A DNA stretch of 64,000 nt, taken from the NCBI RefSeq assembly GCF_039523175.1, contig NZ_BAAAEU010000025.1, positions 124,001 to 188,000 of the forward strand. Direction: 5' to 3'. How positions within the stretch are numbered: position 1 is the stretch's first letter; every line of letters begins with the position of its first letter. The position numbers and the translations under genes are program-made. Below the pieces are notes generated by a model that was not told the origin of the DNA, did no database searches, and saw only the letters and a list, made by a program, of their open reading frames with translations. Positions 36,701-44,240 of this stretch are shown here, piece after piece. The stretch comes from Dokdonella_A soli (GTDB taxonomy: Bacteria; Pseudomonadota; Gammaproteobacteria; Xanthomonadales; Rhodanobacteraceae).

Positions 36701-36781
36701 CTGGCCGCGCGCCGTGCGGGCGGACAAAGTCTGCACCCGTATTACTGGGCTGCGTTCGTCGCCGCCGGCGACTGGCGCTGA
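33752..36781 (+). CDS. TPR-CHAT caspase-like protein
   Basis: The ATG at 33752 follows GGAG and opens a 1009-aa protein with a signal peptide (about 1-24, cut after AAA). Some ten TPR-like helix pairs follow (about 30-470), e.g. LNNLGTLEAESGHCEAAITP. The C-terminal CHAT domain (about 700-1005) has the His of IHFATHAF and the Cys of TLAACDTGTGP, the dyad of caspase-like peptidases. It ends with the usual AFRLAGARNVVMSLWNVDD. CHAT-TPR proteins such as Craspase and separase are target-activated proteases. A signal peptide is unusual and places it in the periplasm or outside. Confidence 0.9.
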   Translation: MRLWTRMAALVLTAAALPCAAAALPARYVDLIRHENYVAAEALADAEIARAEIDVKHKQELLCAALEQRVRVDFFDNHQLVTTRLKTVERALQCRERLGDNVENAARIAWLKARLTSLTLRNRDPKRAAALLAETAPQIRQYRERLGATDYAMAALDLSYAADASNLAEAYAWAQAGADAVNRADALSRMIRVRLLDAACFRLGRLGRFAEAEAAGKAGIEAASQTTGEHSLLHSHMLFDLGQVQYFAHHFADAQATLDREIADDRQLGPPARLDLAVALGVWGNLQRRIGNYDRGRTALIETIAVERSDTTRTLDVASALNNLGTLEAESGHCEAAITPMREALELERQRRGADNPYLVPIIANLGRCEIDTGQIANARADISQALSIAVKTLGESNPEIASIYQDMGEVELAEHNYAAATQRLQHALSLLPADPDTLSDTRIPIERNLARSLHGEHADEAAFEHAVAAETARQRLLQRFAGALDESGGLNLRETQPGGMDQVLALAAAQRNPTWIERAWRLQIGARSLITHLVAARLKAARGSTDPQMQALWEQWKIANAAYAAVLLNVEGGKAKEANLAAPRNALESSERALAGRINGLGGTPTPDLAALRANLPAHSALVGFALSRDDPWAGDRTGVQHDRRQRYYAFRLDASTQPALIDLGDAHELGAAIRGWTASLRDPARAIADVDALGKDVAQRVWQPLDLPGDLRHVFLVPEGELHRVAWLALPLRDGPLVEEGPVPELLDSERDLLAAPGDAPTPRVLLVGAVPPDPSIAAGACGDALHALPGARRELDALRELWNETGAGKAAWLVGGDANKAAVRAAMPQSTTIHFATHAFSDDSDCMHHLLASRSVRLVNSAAPANAPALSGLLLASNAHAAPADRDGVLTASEIAAMRLDGVHAVTLAACDTGTGPVRTDEGVFGLARAFRLAGARNVVMSLWNVDDAATADLMQRMYRARWIEHASATDALATAARATLAARRAGGQSLHPYYWAAFVAAGDWR

Positions 36782-36840
36782 CGTATCAGTGATGCGTCGC
36801 TTCTCCCGCCAGTGGGAAAGATGAGCCGCTGAGGCGCTGG

Positions 36841-37332
36841 CTAGTGACTGGTGACCAGCGTGTACGCACCACAACCATTGCCGTAGCTGTGGTTTTGATT
36901 GAGCAGCCCGGATGTGACGATGATATGGAATCCCTGGTCTTCCGGCGGAATCACCAATCGGATCGGGCTGCCGGTGTTGTCCATATTGTCCGCTTCGATA
37001 GGGCAATCCCAGACGTTGTAGCCGCTCTTGTACCCGCACACGAACACCTCGAAATCCACTGGCTGATACCAGTTGTTCGGGTAGAGAGTGAGAAATTCGG
37101 GCCCTCGAGCCATCCCGCGCGGGATCACGTACGGGAGTTTGTAGACGACATCCGGACTGCCATAGCTGAGATAGCCGTCGAAGCTCCCGATCGTATTGGG
37201 CGCGCCGCAGGTGCTTGCGCTGTAGTTGCCGTACCACCACAGCATGTCGGGTTGTTCCCAGGTTTGCGCCTCGACGCGGCTGAAGCTGAGCAGCCCGAAC
37301 AGGACGAACGGCGCAATGGATTGCATGCGCAT
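36841..37332 (-). CDS. Secreted hypothetical protein (163 aa)
   Basis: The ATG at 37332 follows GGGAGAGAG. The protein has a signal peptide (about 1-22, cut after VEA). The mature chain is rich in Trp, Tyr, Gly and Asn, with several Cys (for example CGAPNT, VCGYKSGYNVWDCPI, GNGCGAY). This suggests a small disulfide-bonded beta-sheet protein. No family is recognised. It converges with the CHAT gene, 59 bp apart. Confidence 0.7.
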   Translation of the reverse strand: MRMQSIAPFVLFGLLSFSRVEAQTWEQPDMLWWYGNYSASTCGAPNTIGSFDGYLSYGSPDVVYKLPYVIPRGMARGPEFLTLYPNNWYQPVDFEVFVCGYKSGYNVWDCPIEADNMDNTGSPIRLVIPPEDQGFHIIVTSGLLNQNHSYGNGCGAYTLVTSH

Positions 37333-37684
37333 GACTCTCTCCCATGCCCGTGCGCACATGCGCACGGATAACAGGAATGCGCCGGAAGGAAGGAACGAAC
37401 ATCCTCGGCCTCATTCCGGCGGCTACTCGGACCCCTGCAGGTCGATCGGCCAACCGAGCATCGCTGTGAAAAGCGCGCTCAGCGCCGTCACGACCGCCGC
37501 CTGAACGCACAGGCTTGTGCGCGAAACGGGTTTTCCGTCGCGTCTTGAATAGCGTAGATGCCGTTGAGCGTCGACATGCCTGCATCCCAGCTCGGTCGAC
37601 CGCGCGCGCTGCCCGCTTCTTGCTGTTCGATTTCGCCCCCGACGCGCATTCTGGACACGGCAACCCCTAACCGAGGACATTGCC
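37333..37684. other. Intergenic gap of 352 bp
   Basis: This divergent intergenic region lies between the secreted 163-aa protein and the beta-helix gene at 37685. It must hold promoters for both. I see no gene, repeat or clear hairpin. Confidence 0.35.
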
Positions 37685-38551
37685 ATGCGCCACGCGTTTC
37701 TTCCGCTCGCCGTCCTGCTCGCCGCCTCCGCCACCGCGAAAGCGGAAAGCTACCAGTGCAACTCGATCAACTACGTGCCATTCACGATAAGCGCCCCCGG
37801 CAGCTACTGCCTCACCGGCGACTTGACCAGCACCGCTACTGGAACCAACGCCGCAATCACCATCGCTGCGGACCATGTACAGCTCGACCTGAACGGCCAC
37901 AGCTTGATCGGACCGGGTGGCAGCACGGGCTACGGCATTTATGCCATCGGGCACAGCGACCTCAGCGTGCGCAACGGCGCCTTGCGCGGATTCGGCTACT
38001 TCGGCGTATTCATCACCGACATGCTGGTCGGATTTCCCCCGGCGCCAATTGGTGCCTCGTCGCGCCATGAAATCAGTGGTCTGCGTGTCGAAGGCGCAAA
38101 CGTGGGCATTTCCTTGCTCGGGGCCTTCAGCAGCATCCACGACAACGTCGTGCTCGATGCCACGCAAAACGGCATTTGGGCGGGCGGCTATGGCGCCGGA
38201 GTCATCGTGCGCGGCAACCGGGTCTTCAACACGGTTGCCCCGAGCGGCGCCACCTACTCGGTGTTCGGCATCGGCGTCTTCGGCGTCGGCTCGGTGGTGC
38301 AGGACAACGTCGTCAGCACCCTGCGCGGTCCCAGCGGTGCCGCCGGGATTTATGCGGCTGGCACCGCGACGATCGTCTCACACAATCGCGAAACCGATCT
38401 CGGCGGTGCATGGTCGGTGTACTGCACTGCCATTACTGGCGCCAGCCCGACGAAGGTGGAAGGCAATATCAATTTCATGGCGCCCAACGCGAGTGGCGAC
38501 GGCCTTTACGGCTGCAACACGCCGACCGGTTACGCGAACAATAATTTCTAG
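37685..38551 (+). CDS. Secreted right-handed beta-helix protein
   Basis: GAGGACATTGCC precedes the ATG. The 288-aa protein has a signal peptide (1-20) and a parallel beta-helix of NosD/pectate lyase type: ITIAADHVQLDLNGHSLIG, LSVRNGALRGFG and further rungs of VxDNVV form. It lacks the choice-of-anchor Q block and the IFxDGFE tail of the other beta-helix genes here, ending in GYANNNF. Surface or extracellular carbohydrate binding is possible. Confidence 0.78.
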   Translation: MRHAFLPLAVLLAASATAKAESYQCNSINYVPFTISAPGSYCLTGDLTSTATGTNAAITIAADHVQLDLNGHSLIGPGGSTGYGIYAIGHSDLSVRNGALRGFGYFGVFITDMLVGFPPAPIGASSRHEISGLRVEGANVGISLLGAFSSIHDNVVLDATQNGIWAGGYGAGVIVRGNRVFNTVAPSGATYSVFGIGVFGVGSVVQDNVVSTLRGPSGAAGIYAAGTATIVSHNRETDLGGAWSVYCTAITGASPTKVEGNINFMAPNASGDGLYGCNTPTGYANNNF

Positions 38552-38700
38552 CTACCCACCAACTCCGTGTGCATCCGGATGCGCATATGCGACTCCGGAT
38601 GCCAGCTGAAGACGGCACGACGACTCGTTCAGGATTTCCGGCGCGGATGCGAGAGCCCGCCACGTCGTAGCCGCCGTCATTCGACAGTAGTGACCCCACG

Positions 38701-40248
38701 TCAGCAATCGAAGCCATCCGTGAAGATCCGGTCGGGATCGCTTTCATAAGCGCCGATATCCGGCGCGATTCCGACGGCGCGCGGAAACCCCCTCCCGCGC
38801 TGGTCGACCTTGAGCGTGGTCGGCGCACTTCCGACGTCGATCGCCGGACTGCCCGGCAGCAGCGCGTGGGTGCGGGTGGAGCCGCCGTTGCACGCCAGCG
38901 GCCCGAACTTGGGATCGGCGGTGAGCGTGCCGGCAGGCACCGGCACGCTGGATATCTTGATCAGGTTGTGGGCTCCGGTAATGGTCCCGGTGCCGGCGAG
39001 ATCCGCACCTCCTGCCGACCCGCTGGGTGAATTGTCGGCGATGATCGAACTCTCCAGGTCAGCAGTAAACCCGCTAGTCGCATAGAGGCCGCCAGCACCT
39101 CCCGGCCCCCCGATGTTGAATGCGATGGTGCTGTTCGACAGGTTCAGATTCATCGAGACGTCGATGCCGCCACTCGCCAAAGTCGCCGTGTTGCTGGAAA
39201 TGGTGCTATTGGTGATGCTCGCAGTCCCGGTCCCGGCAAGCACCACGCCCGCCACCTCATCGGCCTGGTTGTGATCGATCGTCGAGTTCTGGATCAGCGC
39301 GCCACTAGTCAACGTTCCACCATAAAGACCACCGCCTTTGCCCAGGTACGTGCTCGTCCCCTTGCCGATCGCCTGGTTGCCGGTGACCGTGCTGTACTTG
39401 GCCGTGAGGGACGCGACGCCCGCTGCGCCACCGGCGCCGGCCCTTCCATTCGCGGCTCGGGCGATGTTGCCCGAGACGAGGCTGTGGGAGAGAAAGAGCC
39501 CTTGTTGGCCGAATGCTCCGCCGCCAACGGCTTGGACGCTTCCCGTCGTACCTGTGGACGTCGCACGATTGTTGGTCAGGGCACTGGAGAGCAACGAAAC
39601 CGTATTCTTCGCGAACACCCCGCCTGCACCAACAAGCGTTGTGCCGGTCACGGTGCAGGCAGTCACTGTCGAGTTGTCGAGTGAAATGCTGTTCAGCGCG
39701 ACCATCGCGCCGCCGTAAGCGGCTGCGCTGCCAGTCGCCGCGCATGCGGTCGCGACAGAGTTGTTGAAATAGATGCTTCCCTTGGAAAATATGCATCCCC
39801 CTGCGGGGAGGGCTCCGCTCGCCGTCCCATGGGTGATGGTCACTCCGGACACCGTCACGGTCTGCGTTCCTGAGTGATAGAAGATGCGATCGGCATTGTT
39901 GCCGTCGATGGTCAGTCGTGCAGCGCCGGGGCCATTTATCGTCAGCGGATCGACGTCGACATGGATCGCCCCGCTCGCCAGCGTAATCGTGCTGCAGGCG
40001 AGCGTACTCATGTCCACGGTATCCCCGCTGACCGCCGTCACCACGGCATGACGCAGCGTGCCGAAGCTTCCATCGTCGGCGCAGCTCGTCACCGGGATCG
40101 TGGCTGCGATGGACGAGGTCGCGACTCCCAGGCCCAGCGCGCCTGCCAACGCCGCTGCGAGTTGCGCTGTACGGAATGACCGGCACAGGTTGGGTTGGCC
40201 AGTCGGGCGGCAGCTTGCGCTGCCTGCGATCACTGCCCGCGTTCTCAT
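38701..40248 (-). CDS. Secreted beta-helix protein, choice-of-anchor Q type, IFTDGFDC tail
   Basis: GGGAGAGG precedes ATG 40248, giving 515 aa. A twin-Arg-free signal region ends near residue 50. A CADDGSFGTLRHAV segment, 12 or more beta-helix rungs with NSTISSN/NSTIAFN motifs and a choice-of-anchor Q block (HALLPGSPAIDVG, VDQRGRGFPR, PDIGAYE) follow. The end is DPDRIFTDGFDC. It is closest in layout to the gene at 17084 rather than to the tandem arrays next to it. It is a surface or extracellular protein of unknown ligand. Confidence 0.85.
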   Translation of the reverse strand: MRTRAVIAGSASCRPTGQPNLCRSFRTAQLAAALAGALGLGVATSSIAATIPVTSCADDGSFGTLRHAVVTAVSGDTVDMSTLACSTITLASGAIHVDVDPLTINGPGAARLTIDGNNADRIFYHSGTQTVTVSGVTITHGTASGALPAGGCIFSKGSIYFNNSVATACAATGSAAAYGGAMVALNSISLDNSTVTACTVTGTTLVGAGGVFAKNTVSLLSSALTNNRATSTGTTGSVQAVGGGAFGQQGLFLSHSLVSGNIARAANGRAGAGGAAGVASLTAKYSTVTGNQAIGKGTSTYLGKGGGLYGGTLTSGALIQNSTIDHNQADEVAGVVLAGTGTASITNSTISSNTATLASGGIDVSMNLNLSNSTIAFNIGGPGGAGGLYATSGFTADLESSIIADNSPSGSAGGADLAGTGTITGAHNLIKISSVPVPAGTLTADPKFGPLACNGGSTRTHALLPGSPAIDVGSAPTTLKVDQRGRGFPRAVGIAPDIGAYESDPDRIFTDGFDC

Positions 40249-40301
40249 GATTCCTCTCCCGCGATTTTGTTCATGTGGATATGGCGGCGACTGCGCCTGC
40301 C

Positions 40302-40378
40302 TCACTCAAACCCGTCCTCGAAAATCCGGTCGAAGATATAGTCGTCGGAAAACTCGCTGGTGTAGCCGATTGCCGTCG
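40302..40378 (-). pseudogene. Truncated C-terminus of an array B beta-helix gene
   Basis: The minus strand reads ATTAIGYTSEFSDDYIFD then RIFEDGFE and a TGA at 40302. The intact neighbours read ATTADHYTSEFSPSYVFD then RIFADRFEGH, so this is the last ~25 codons of a paralog. Upstream of the match the sequence turns into a REP-like repeat, which appears to have cut the gene. Confidence 0.7.
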
Positions 40379-40379
40379 T

Positions 40380-40462
40380 CGCATCCCGACGAAAGCCTGG
40401 ATCCAGCCCTTTCTCCAGTTGCCTGCTGAAAGCTGGATTCCGGCTTTCGTCGGAATGACGAG
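40380..40462. repeat. REP-like palindromic repeat
   Basis: CATCCCGACGAAAGCCTGGA at the left mirrors CTGGATTCCGGCTTTCGTCG at the right, with the loop between. It is related to the hairpins inside the elements at 22403 and 60821. It abuts the truncated paralog at 40302-40378. Confidence 0.65.
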
Positions 40463-40498
40463 CTTTGACTTGCGTTCACTTCAACCTCCGCGACGCAC

Positions 40499-42205
40499 TC
40501 AATGCCCTTCGAAGCGATCCGCGAAGATCCGGTCGAACACGTACGAGGGCGAGAATTCGCTCGTGTAGTGGTCGGCCGTGGTCGCGGTCGCGACGAAGCC
40601 GACCGGCGATTGCACATCCGCGGGCAGCGACAGCGTGACCGTGCGCATCTGTTGCGCGCTCGCACTCGTGTACGTATCGCTCACCAGAAACTCGCCACTG
40701 CCCTCGTCGATGTCGACATAGAAATCGATGCGCAGCGGATAGGTCGAATTGGTCGTCGTCGAATCGACCGAGTAGGTCACGGTCAGCTGACCGCCGGATA
40801 CGTGCGCCGACTGGATCACCGGGTAGTTCTGCTGGTTGTTCGCGCCCGTATCGGCATCGCCGGGGTCATTCGGTATCCAGCCGTTTCCGGTGAAGACGGT
40901 AGGCGTGACGAAGAAGGCGATATCCGTGACGACGTTGTTGTGGACCGCGTTGCCTTGGTTGTCGAAACTCGCCGCGATGGGGGGATAACTGTCAGCACCA
41001 TTGGCCCATATGCCGGGGCCGTTGTTGTTGGCGATCAAGTTCGCTTCGCCGGGAGCGAAGCCGCCGATGATCAACGCCGGTCCGCTACCGCTACCGCCGC
41101 CGTGGATCTGGATGCCGCCGCAGTTGAATGGGCATTCGGCGTAGGGGTCGGCGATATTGCCGTTCGGCAACGGCTTGGTTCCGCTCCAATCCGTGCCGAT
41201 ATAGTTGCCCTTGATCTGCGCGTCGACGACGGGATATGGCCCCCCGAAGAACCTTGCGAGAACCATCCCGTACCCGCTATTGCCGGAGATCACATTGCGC
41301 GATGCCGCGGTTCCACACGTCGGGTTGGGCCCCACACTCGTACAGCCCACGCGCAGAGCTGGCTCGGTCGCAGTCAGTGCAAGCGCCCCCCTGCTCGAAG
41401 TGGTGGAGTTAGTGATGGCCCGCGTACCGCTGATATCGGTGCCGATCAGATTGCCTTCGATGACGATGGTCGCGTCGGGGGCGCCACCAGTCACGCCCTC
41501 GGAATTGCCCGACAGCAGATTGCGTTGCCACGGTTGGGGGCCGCCGATTTGCGCGTTGTCGAAGGAGACGTCGATTCCTACAGACCCTGGCCCCTCCGCC
41601 ACGGCTGTTCCGCCGATATTGGTGCCGATAAAACAACCGTAGACGTTCAATTGCGCCTTGGGCGGGATAGTGAATCCTTGGCCGACAATCCCCTCCGTGA
41701 AATCGTGCAGGTTCAAGCCCTGAAACGTCAACGTGATAAACGGCGCGGTACAACACTTGTAAGAAAATACCTCGACAACGTTATTGCCGGCGATCTCGAT
41801 CATCAGCTTGGTGGTGAGTCCGCCCTGATCCGGTGCATTCGTGTTCATCACGCTGCCGGGCTGGCTGTAGCCATCGATGGTCAGGCTGGAGAGGTTGCCA
41901 TTGGCATTGATCGCCGGAAGCTGGCCGGCCAACGTGATCGTCTGTGGTGTCGGGTTCAGCGGATTCGTCGGAATGTCGAAGCCGATCGTGTTCACGCCGC
42001 CGGCCGCGTTCGAATCGGTGATCGCCTGACGCAGCGAGCCGGTACCAGCATCCGCGGTGCTGAGGACGCAAAACGTGTGCGCGCCGGCCGTACAGCCACC
42101 ACCGGCGACCGGCTGTGCGAACGCGCTGCCCGACAGCAGCAGGGCGGTGGCGATCAAGGTATGCCGCAGCAGGCTGAACATGAGCTTCGAGCGGTACGCG
42201 AACAT
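40499..42205 (-). CDS. Secreted beta-helix protein, array B copy 1
   Basis: GGGGAAGG precedes ATG 42205 (568 aa). There is a signal peptide (about 1-30, cut after FAQ). A CSLREA-like segment FCVLSTADAGTGSLRQAI follows. The beta-helix (about 60-420) has G-N-x-I-G-T-D rungs such as EGNLIGTD and KGNYIGTDWSG. A C-terminal beta-sandwich (about 430-550) begins NDPGDADTGANN. The end is YVFDRIFADRFEGH. The two genes that follow share this layout and nearly identical 3' sequence, so they are tandem duplicates. Adhesion or glycan binding is possible; no catalytic residues are recognised. Confidence 0.85.
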   Translation of the reverse strand: MFAYRSKLMFSLLRHTLIATALLLSGSAFAQPVAGGGCTAGAHTFCVLSTADAGTGSLRQAITDSNAAGGVNTIGFDIPTNPLNPTPQTITLAGQLPAINANGNLSSLTIDGYSQPGSVMNTNAPDQGGLTTKLMIEIAGNNVVEVFSYKCCTAPFITLTFQGLNLHDFTEGIVGQGFTIPPKAQLNVYGCFIGTNIGGTAVAEGPGSVGIDVSFDNAQIGGPQPWQRNLLSGNSEGVTGGAPDATIVIEGNLIGTDISGTRAITNSTTSSRGALALTATEPALRVGCTSVGPNPTCGTAASRNVISGNSGYGMVLARFFGGPYPVVDAQIKGNYIGTDWSGTKPLPNGNIADPYAECPFNCGGIQIHGGGSGSGPALIIGGFAPGEANLIANNNGPGIWANGADSYPPIAASFDNQGNAVHNNVVTDIAFFVTPTVFTGNGWIPNDPGDADTGANNQQNYPVIQSAHVSGGQLTVTYSVDSTTTNSTYPLRIDFYVDIDEGSGEFLVSDTYTSASAQQMRTVTLSLPADVQSPVGFVATATTADHYTSEFSPSYVFDRIFADRFEGH

Positions 42206-42273
42206 GGACCTTCCCCTCTCGGTAACCAAGACATACCGGCATGAATGCGGTACAGGGGATCACCGAACAGTTC

Positions 42274-42358
42274 AGTAGATCGGGGGCGAGCGGATGCGAA
42301 CGCCAACGACGATCGAAAATCCGTTGGGCATCACTGCGTTCAGCCTGACCTATGCGCT
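42274..42358. repeat. Palindromic intergenic repeat, diverged copy
   Basis: This copy of the roughly 80-bp repeat found at 42434 and 44159 is degraded at its left end. It retains GTTGGGCATCACTGCGTTCA. It lies just upstream of array B copy 1. Confidence 0.6.
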
Positions 42359-42433
42359 GAGGCTTCCGCGTTTCGCAGCGGCGCGGCGGCGCTTGATGCC
42401 CCCTCCCCCCAAGCCGCACTTGGGGAGAGTTCG

Positions 42434-42511
42434 GTAGGTTGGGGTGAGCGAATGCGAACCCCAACGTCACGCAAAAAACTGTTGGGCATCACTGCGTTCA
42501 GCCCAACCTAC
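42434..42511. repeat. Palindromic intergenic repeat, 78 bp
   Basis: GTAGGTTGGG at the left end is the exact complement of CCCAACCTAC at the right end (42502-42511). A second inner hairpin pairs GTTGGGC with its partner. It sits five bases beyond the stop codon of array B copy 2 and may act as a 3' mRNA hairpin. Confidence 0.75.
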
Positions 42512-42515
42512 GCAC

Positions 42516-44135
42516 TCAATGCCCTTCGAAGCGATCCGCGAAGATCCGGTCGAACACATATGACGGCGAGAATTCGCTGCTGTAGCCGTTCTTATCGGTG
42601 GCAGAGGCGACGAAGCCGACCGGCGATTGCGCATCTGCGGGCAGCGCCAGCGTGACCGTGCGCGCGGCTTGCGCGCTCGCGGCCGGGTAGGAATCGCTGA
42701 CCAGGAACTCGCCGCTGCCCTCGTCGATGTCGACGTAGAAATCGATGCGCAGCGGATAGCTCGAATTCGCCGTTGTCGAATCGACCGAATAGGTCACGAT
42801 CAACTGGCCGCTGGAGACGTGCGCGGACTGGATCACTGGAAAGTTCTGCTTGTTGTTGACGCCGGTGTCGGCATCGCCCGGATCGTTCGCCAACCAGCCG
42901 TACTGGAAACCGACGTCCACGCCGGCATTGCCGTGCACGACGTTGCCGCGGTTGTCGAAGCTCGCGGAGGTGTTCGAGGTGGCTGAGTTCGGGTTGTTCC
43001 AGATTCCAGGGCCGTTGTTGTAGGCGATCACGTTCGCCTCGCCGGGATTGAAGCCGCCGACGATCAAGGCCGGAGCGCTGCCGAAGCCTATCGTCTCGAT
43101 GCCGCCGCAGTAGGTGCTCGGGCAGTTGCCACCGGCGGGACCGTTCGGCAGTGGCTTGGTTCCCGTCCAGTCGGTGCCGATGACATTGCCCTTGATCTGC
43201 GCGCCGCCAGGACTGGTGCCATTGGTCTGTACGTGTATCGCCAGCCCGCCATTGCCGGAAATCACGTTGCGCGATGATGCGTGCGCATCGGTGCAACCGC
43301 TGCCCGTGCAACCGACGCGCGTGCCGGGCCAGTCCTCATTCAGACTGATGCCGTACGAGATGTTGGGAACCGGCACCGTGCCGGTTATGTCGGTGCCGAT
43401 GAGATTGCCTTCGATAACGACCGTTGCGTTCGCCCCAAACGTGGAGATGCCGCTGCTATTGCCGGAAATCAGATTGCGCTGCCACGGCTGCACGCCGCCG
43501 ATCTGCGCTTCGTCAAAGTAGGGATCGATGGCGGTACCGGAATTGCCTTGGGTCGACAGCGCCGTACCGTCGATTTTCGTGCCAATGAAGCAACCATAGA
43601 CGTTGAATTTCGCTTTCGGCGTGAAGCCGGAGGTCTGGCCGAAAATCGGCGTGTTGAAGCCATGCAGCGCCAGGCCTTGAAAGGTCAGCGTCTTATACGG
43701 CACGGCACAGCAGTTGTAGAAAAACCCGTTGCCATTGCTGCCGACAATCTCGATCATCAGCTTGGTCGTGAGCCCGCCCTGATCCGGCGCATTCGTGTTC
43801 AGCACGCTGCCAAGCTGGCTGGTGCCATCGACGGTCAGGCTGGTGACGGTGCCGTTGGGGTCAATCGCCGGAAGCGCGCTGGCCAGCGTGATCGTCTGCG
43901 GCGTCGGACCCACCGGATTCGTCGGGATGGCAAAGCCGATCGTGTTCGCACCACCGACCGTGTTCGAATCGGCGATCGCCTGACGCAGTGAGCCGGTGCC
44001 GGCATCCGCCGTGTTGAGGACGCAAAACGTATGCGCGCCGGGCGTGCAGCCACCGCCCGCTACCGGTGGCGTCTGCGCGAACGCGGTGCTTGACAGCAGC
44101 AGAGCGGCTGCGGCGATCCAGGTATGCATTTTCAT
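42516..44135 (-). CDS. Secreted beta-helix protein, array B copy 2
   Basis: The 539-aa protein has a signal peptide (1-21, cut after FAQ), then FCVLNTADAGTGSLRQAI. The beta-helix has rungs such as IEGNLIGTDITG and IKGNVIGTDWTG, followed by the same C-terminal beta-sandwich and YVFDRIFADRFEGH end as its neighbours. Compared with copy 1 the central rungs differ while both ends match closely. This is the pattern expected of a gene family varying its exposed surface. It is flanked downstream by a palindromic repeat. Confidence 0.85.
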   Translation of the reverse strand: MKMHTWIAAAALLLSSTAFAQTPPVAGGGCTPGAHTFCVLNTADAGTGSLRQAIADSNTVGGANTIGFAIPTNPVGPTPQTITLASALPAIDPNGTVTSLTVDGTSQLGSVLNTNAPDQGGLTTKLMIEIVGSNGNGFFYNCCAVPYKTLTFQGLALHGFNTPIFGQTSGFTPKAKFNVYGCFIGTKIDGTALSTQGNSGTAIDPYFDEAQIGGVQPWQRNLISGNSSGISTFGANATVVIEGNLIGTDITGTVPVPNISYGISLNEDWPGTRVGCTGSGCTDAHASSRNVISGNGGLAIHVQTNGTSPGGAQIKGNVIGTDWTGTKPLPNGPAGGNCPSTYCGGIETIGFGSAPALIVGGFNPGEANVIAYNNGPGIWNNPNSATSNTSASFDNRGNVVHGNAGVDVGFQYGWLANDPGDADTGVNNKQNFPVIQSAHVSSGQLIVTYSVDSTTANSSYPLRIDFYVDIDEGSGEFLVSDSYPAASAQAARTVTLALPADAQSPVGFVASATDKNGYSSEFSPSYVFDRIFADRFEGH

Positions 44136-44158
44136 GACTCCACTCCGTGTCCGGTTCG

Positions 44159-44236
44159 ATAGGTTGGGGTGAGCGAATGCGAACCCGAACGTCGTACGAA
44201 GAGCTGTTGGGCATCACTGCGTTCAGCCCAACCTAC
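44159..44236. repeat. Palindromic intergenic repeat, 78 bp, second intact copy
   Basis: This is nearly identical to the element at 42434-42511 and in the same position, just beyond the stop codon of a beta-helix gene (44241). The repeat was therefore probably duplicated together with the gene. Confidence 0.75.
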
Positions 44237-44240
44237 GCAC

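Noticed and set aside
35993..37663. 556-codon minus-strand frame over the CHAT gene end
   Set aside because: Antisense to the CHAT catalytic core and overlaps the secreted 163-aa gene in another frame.
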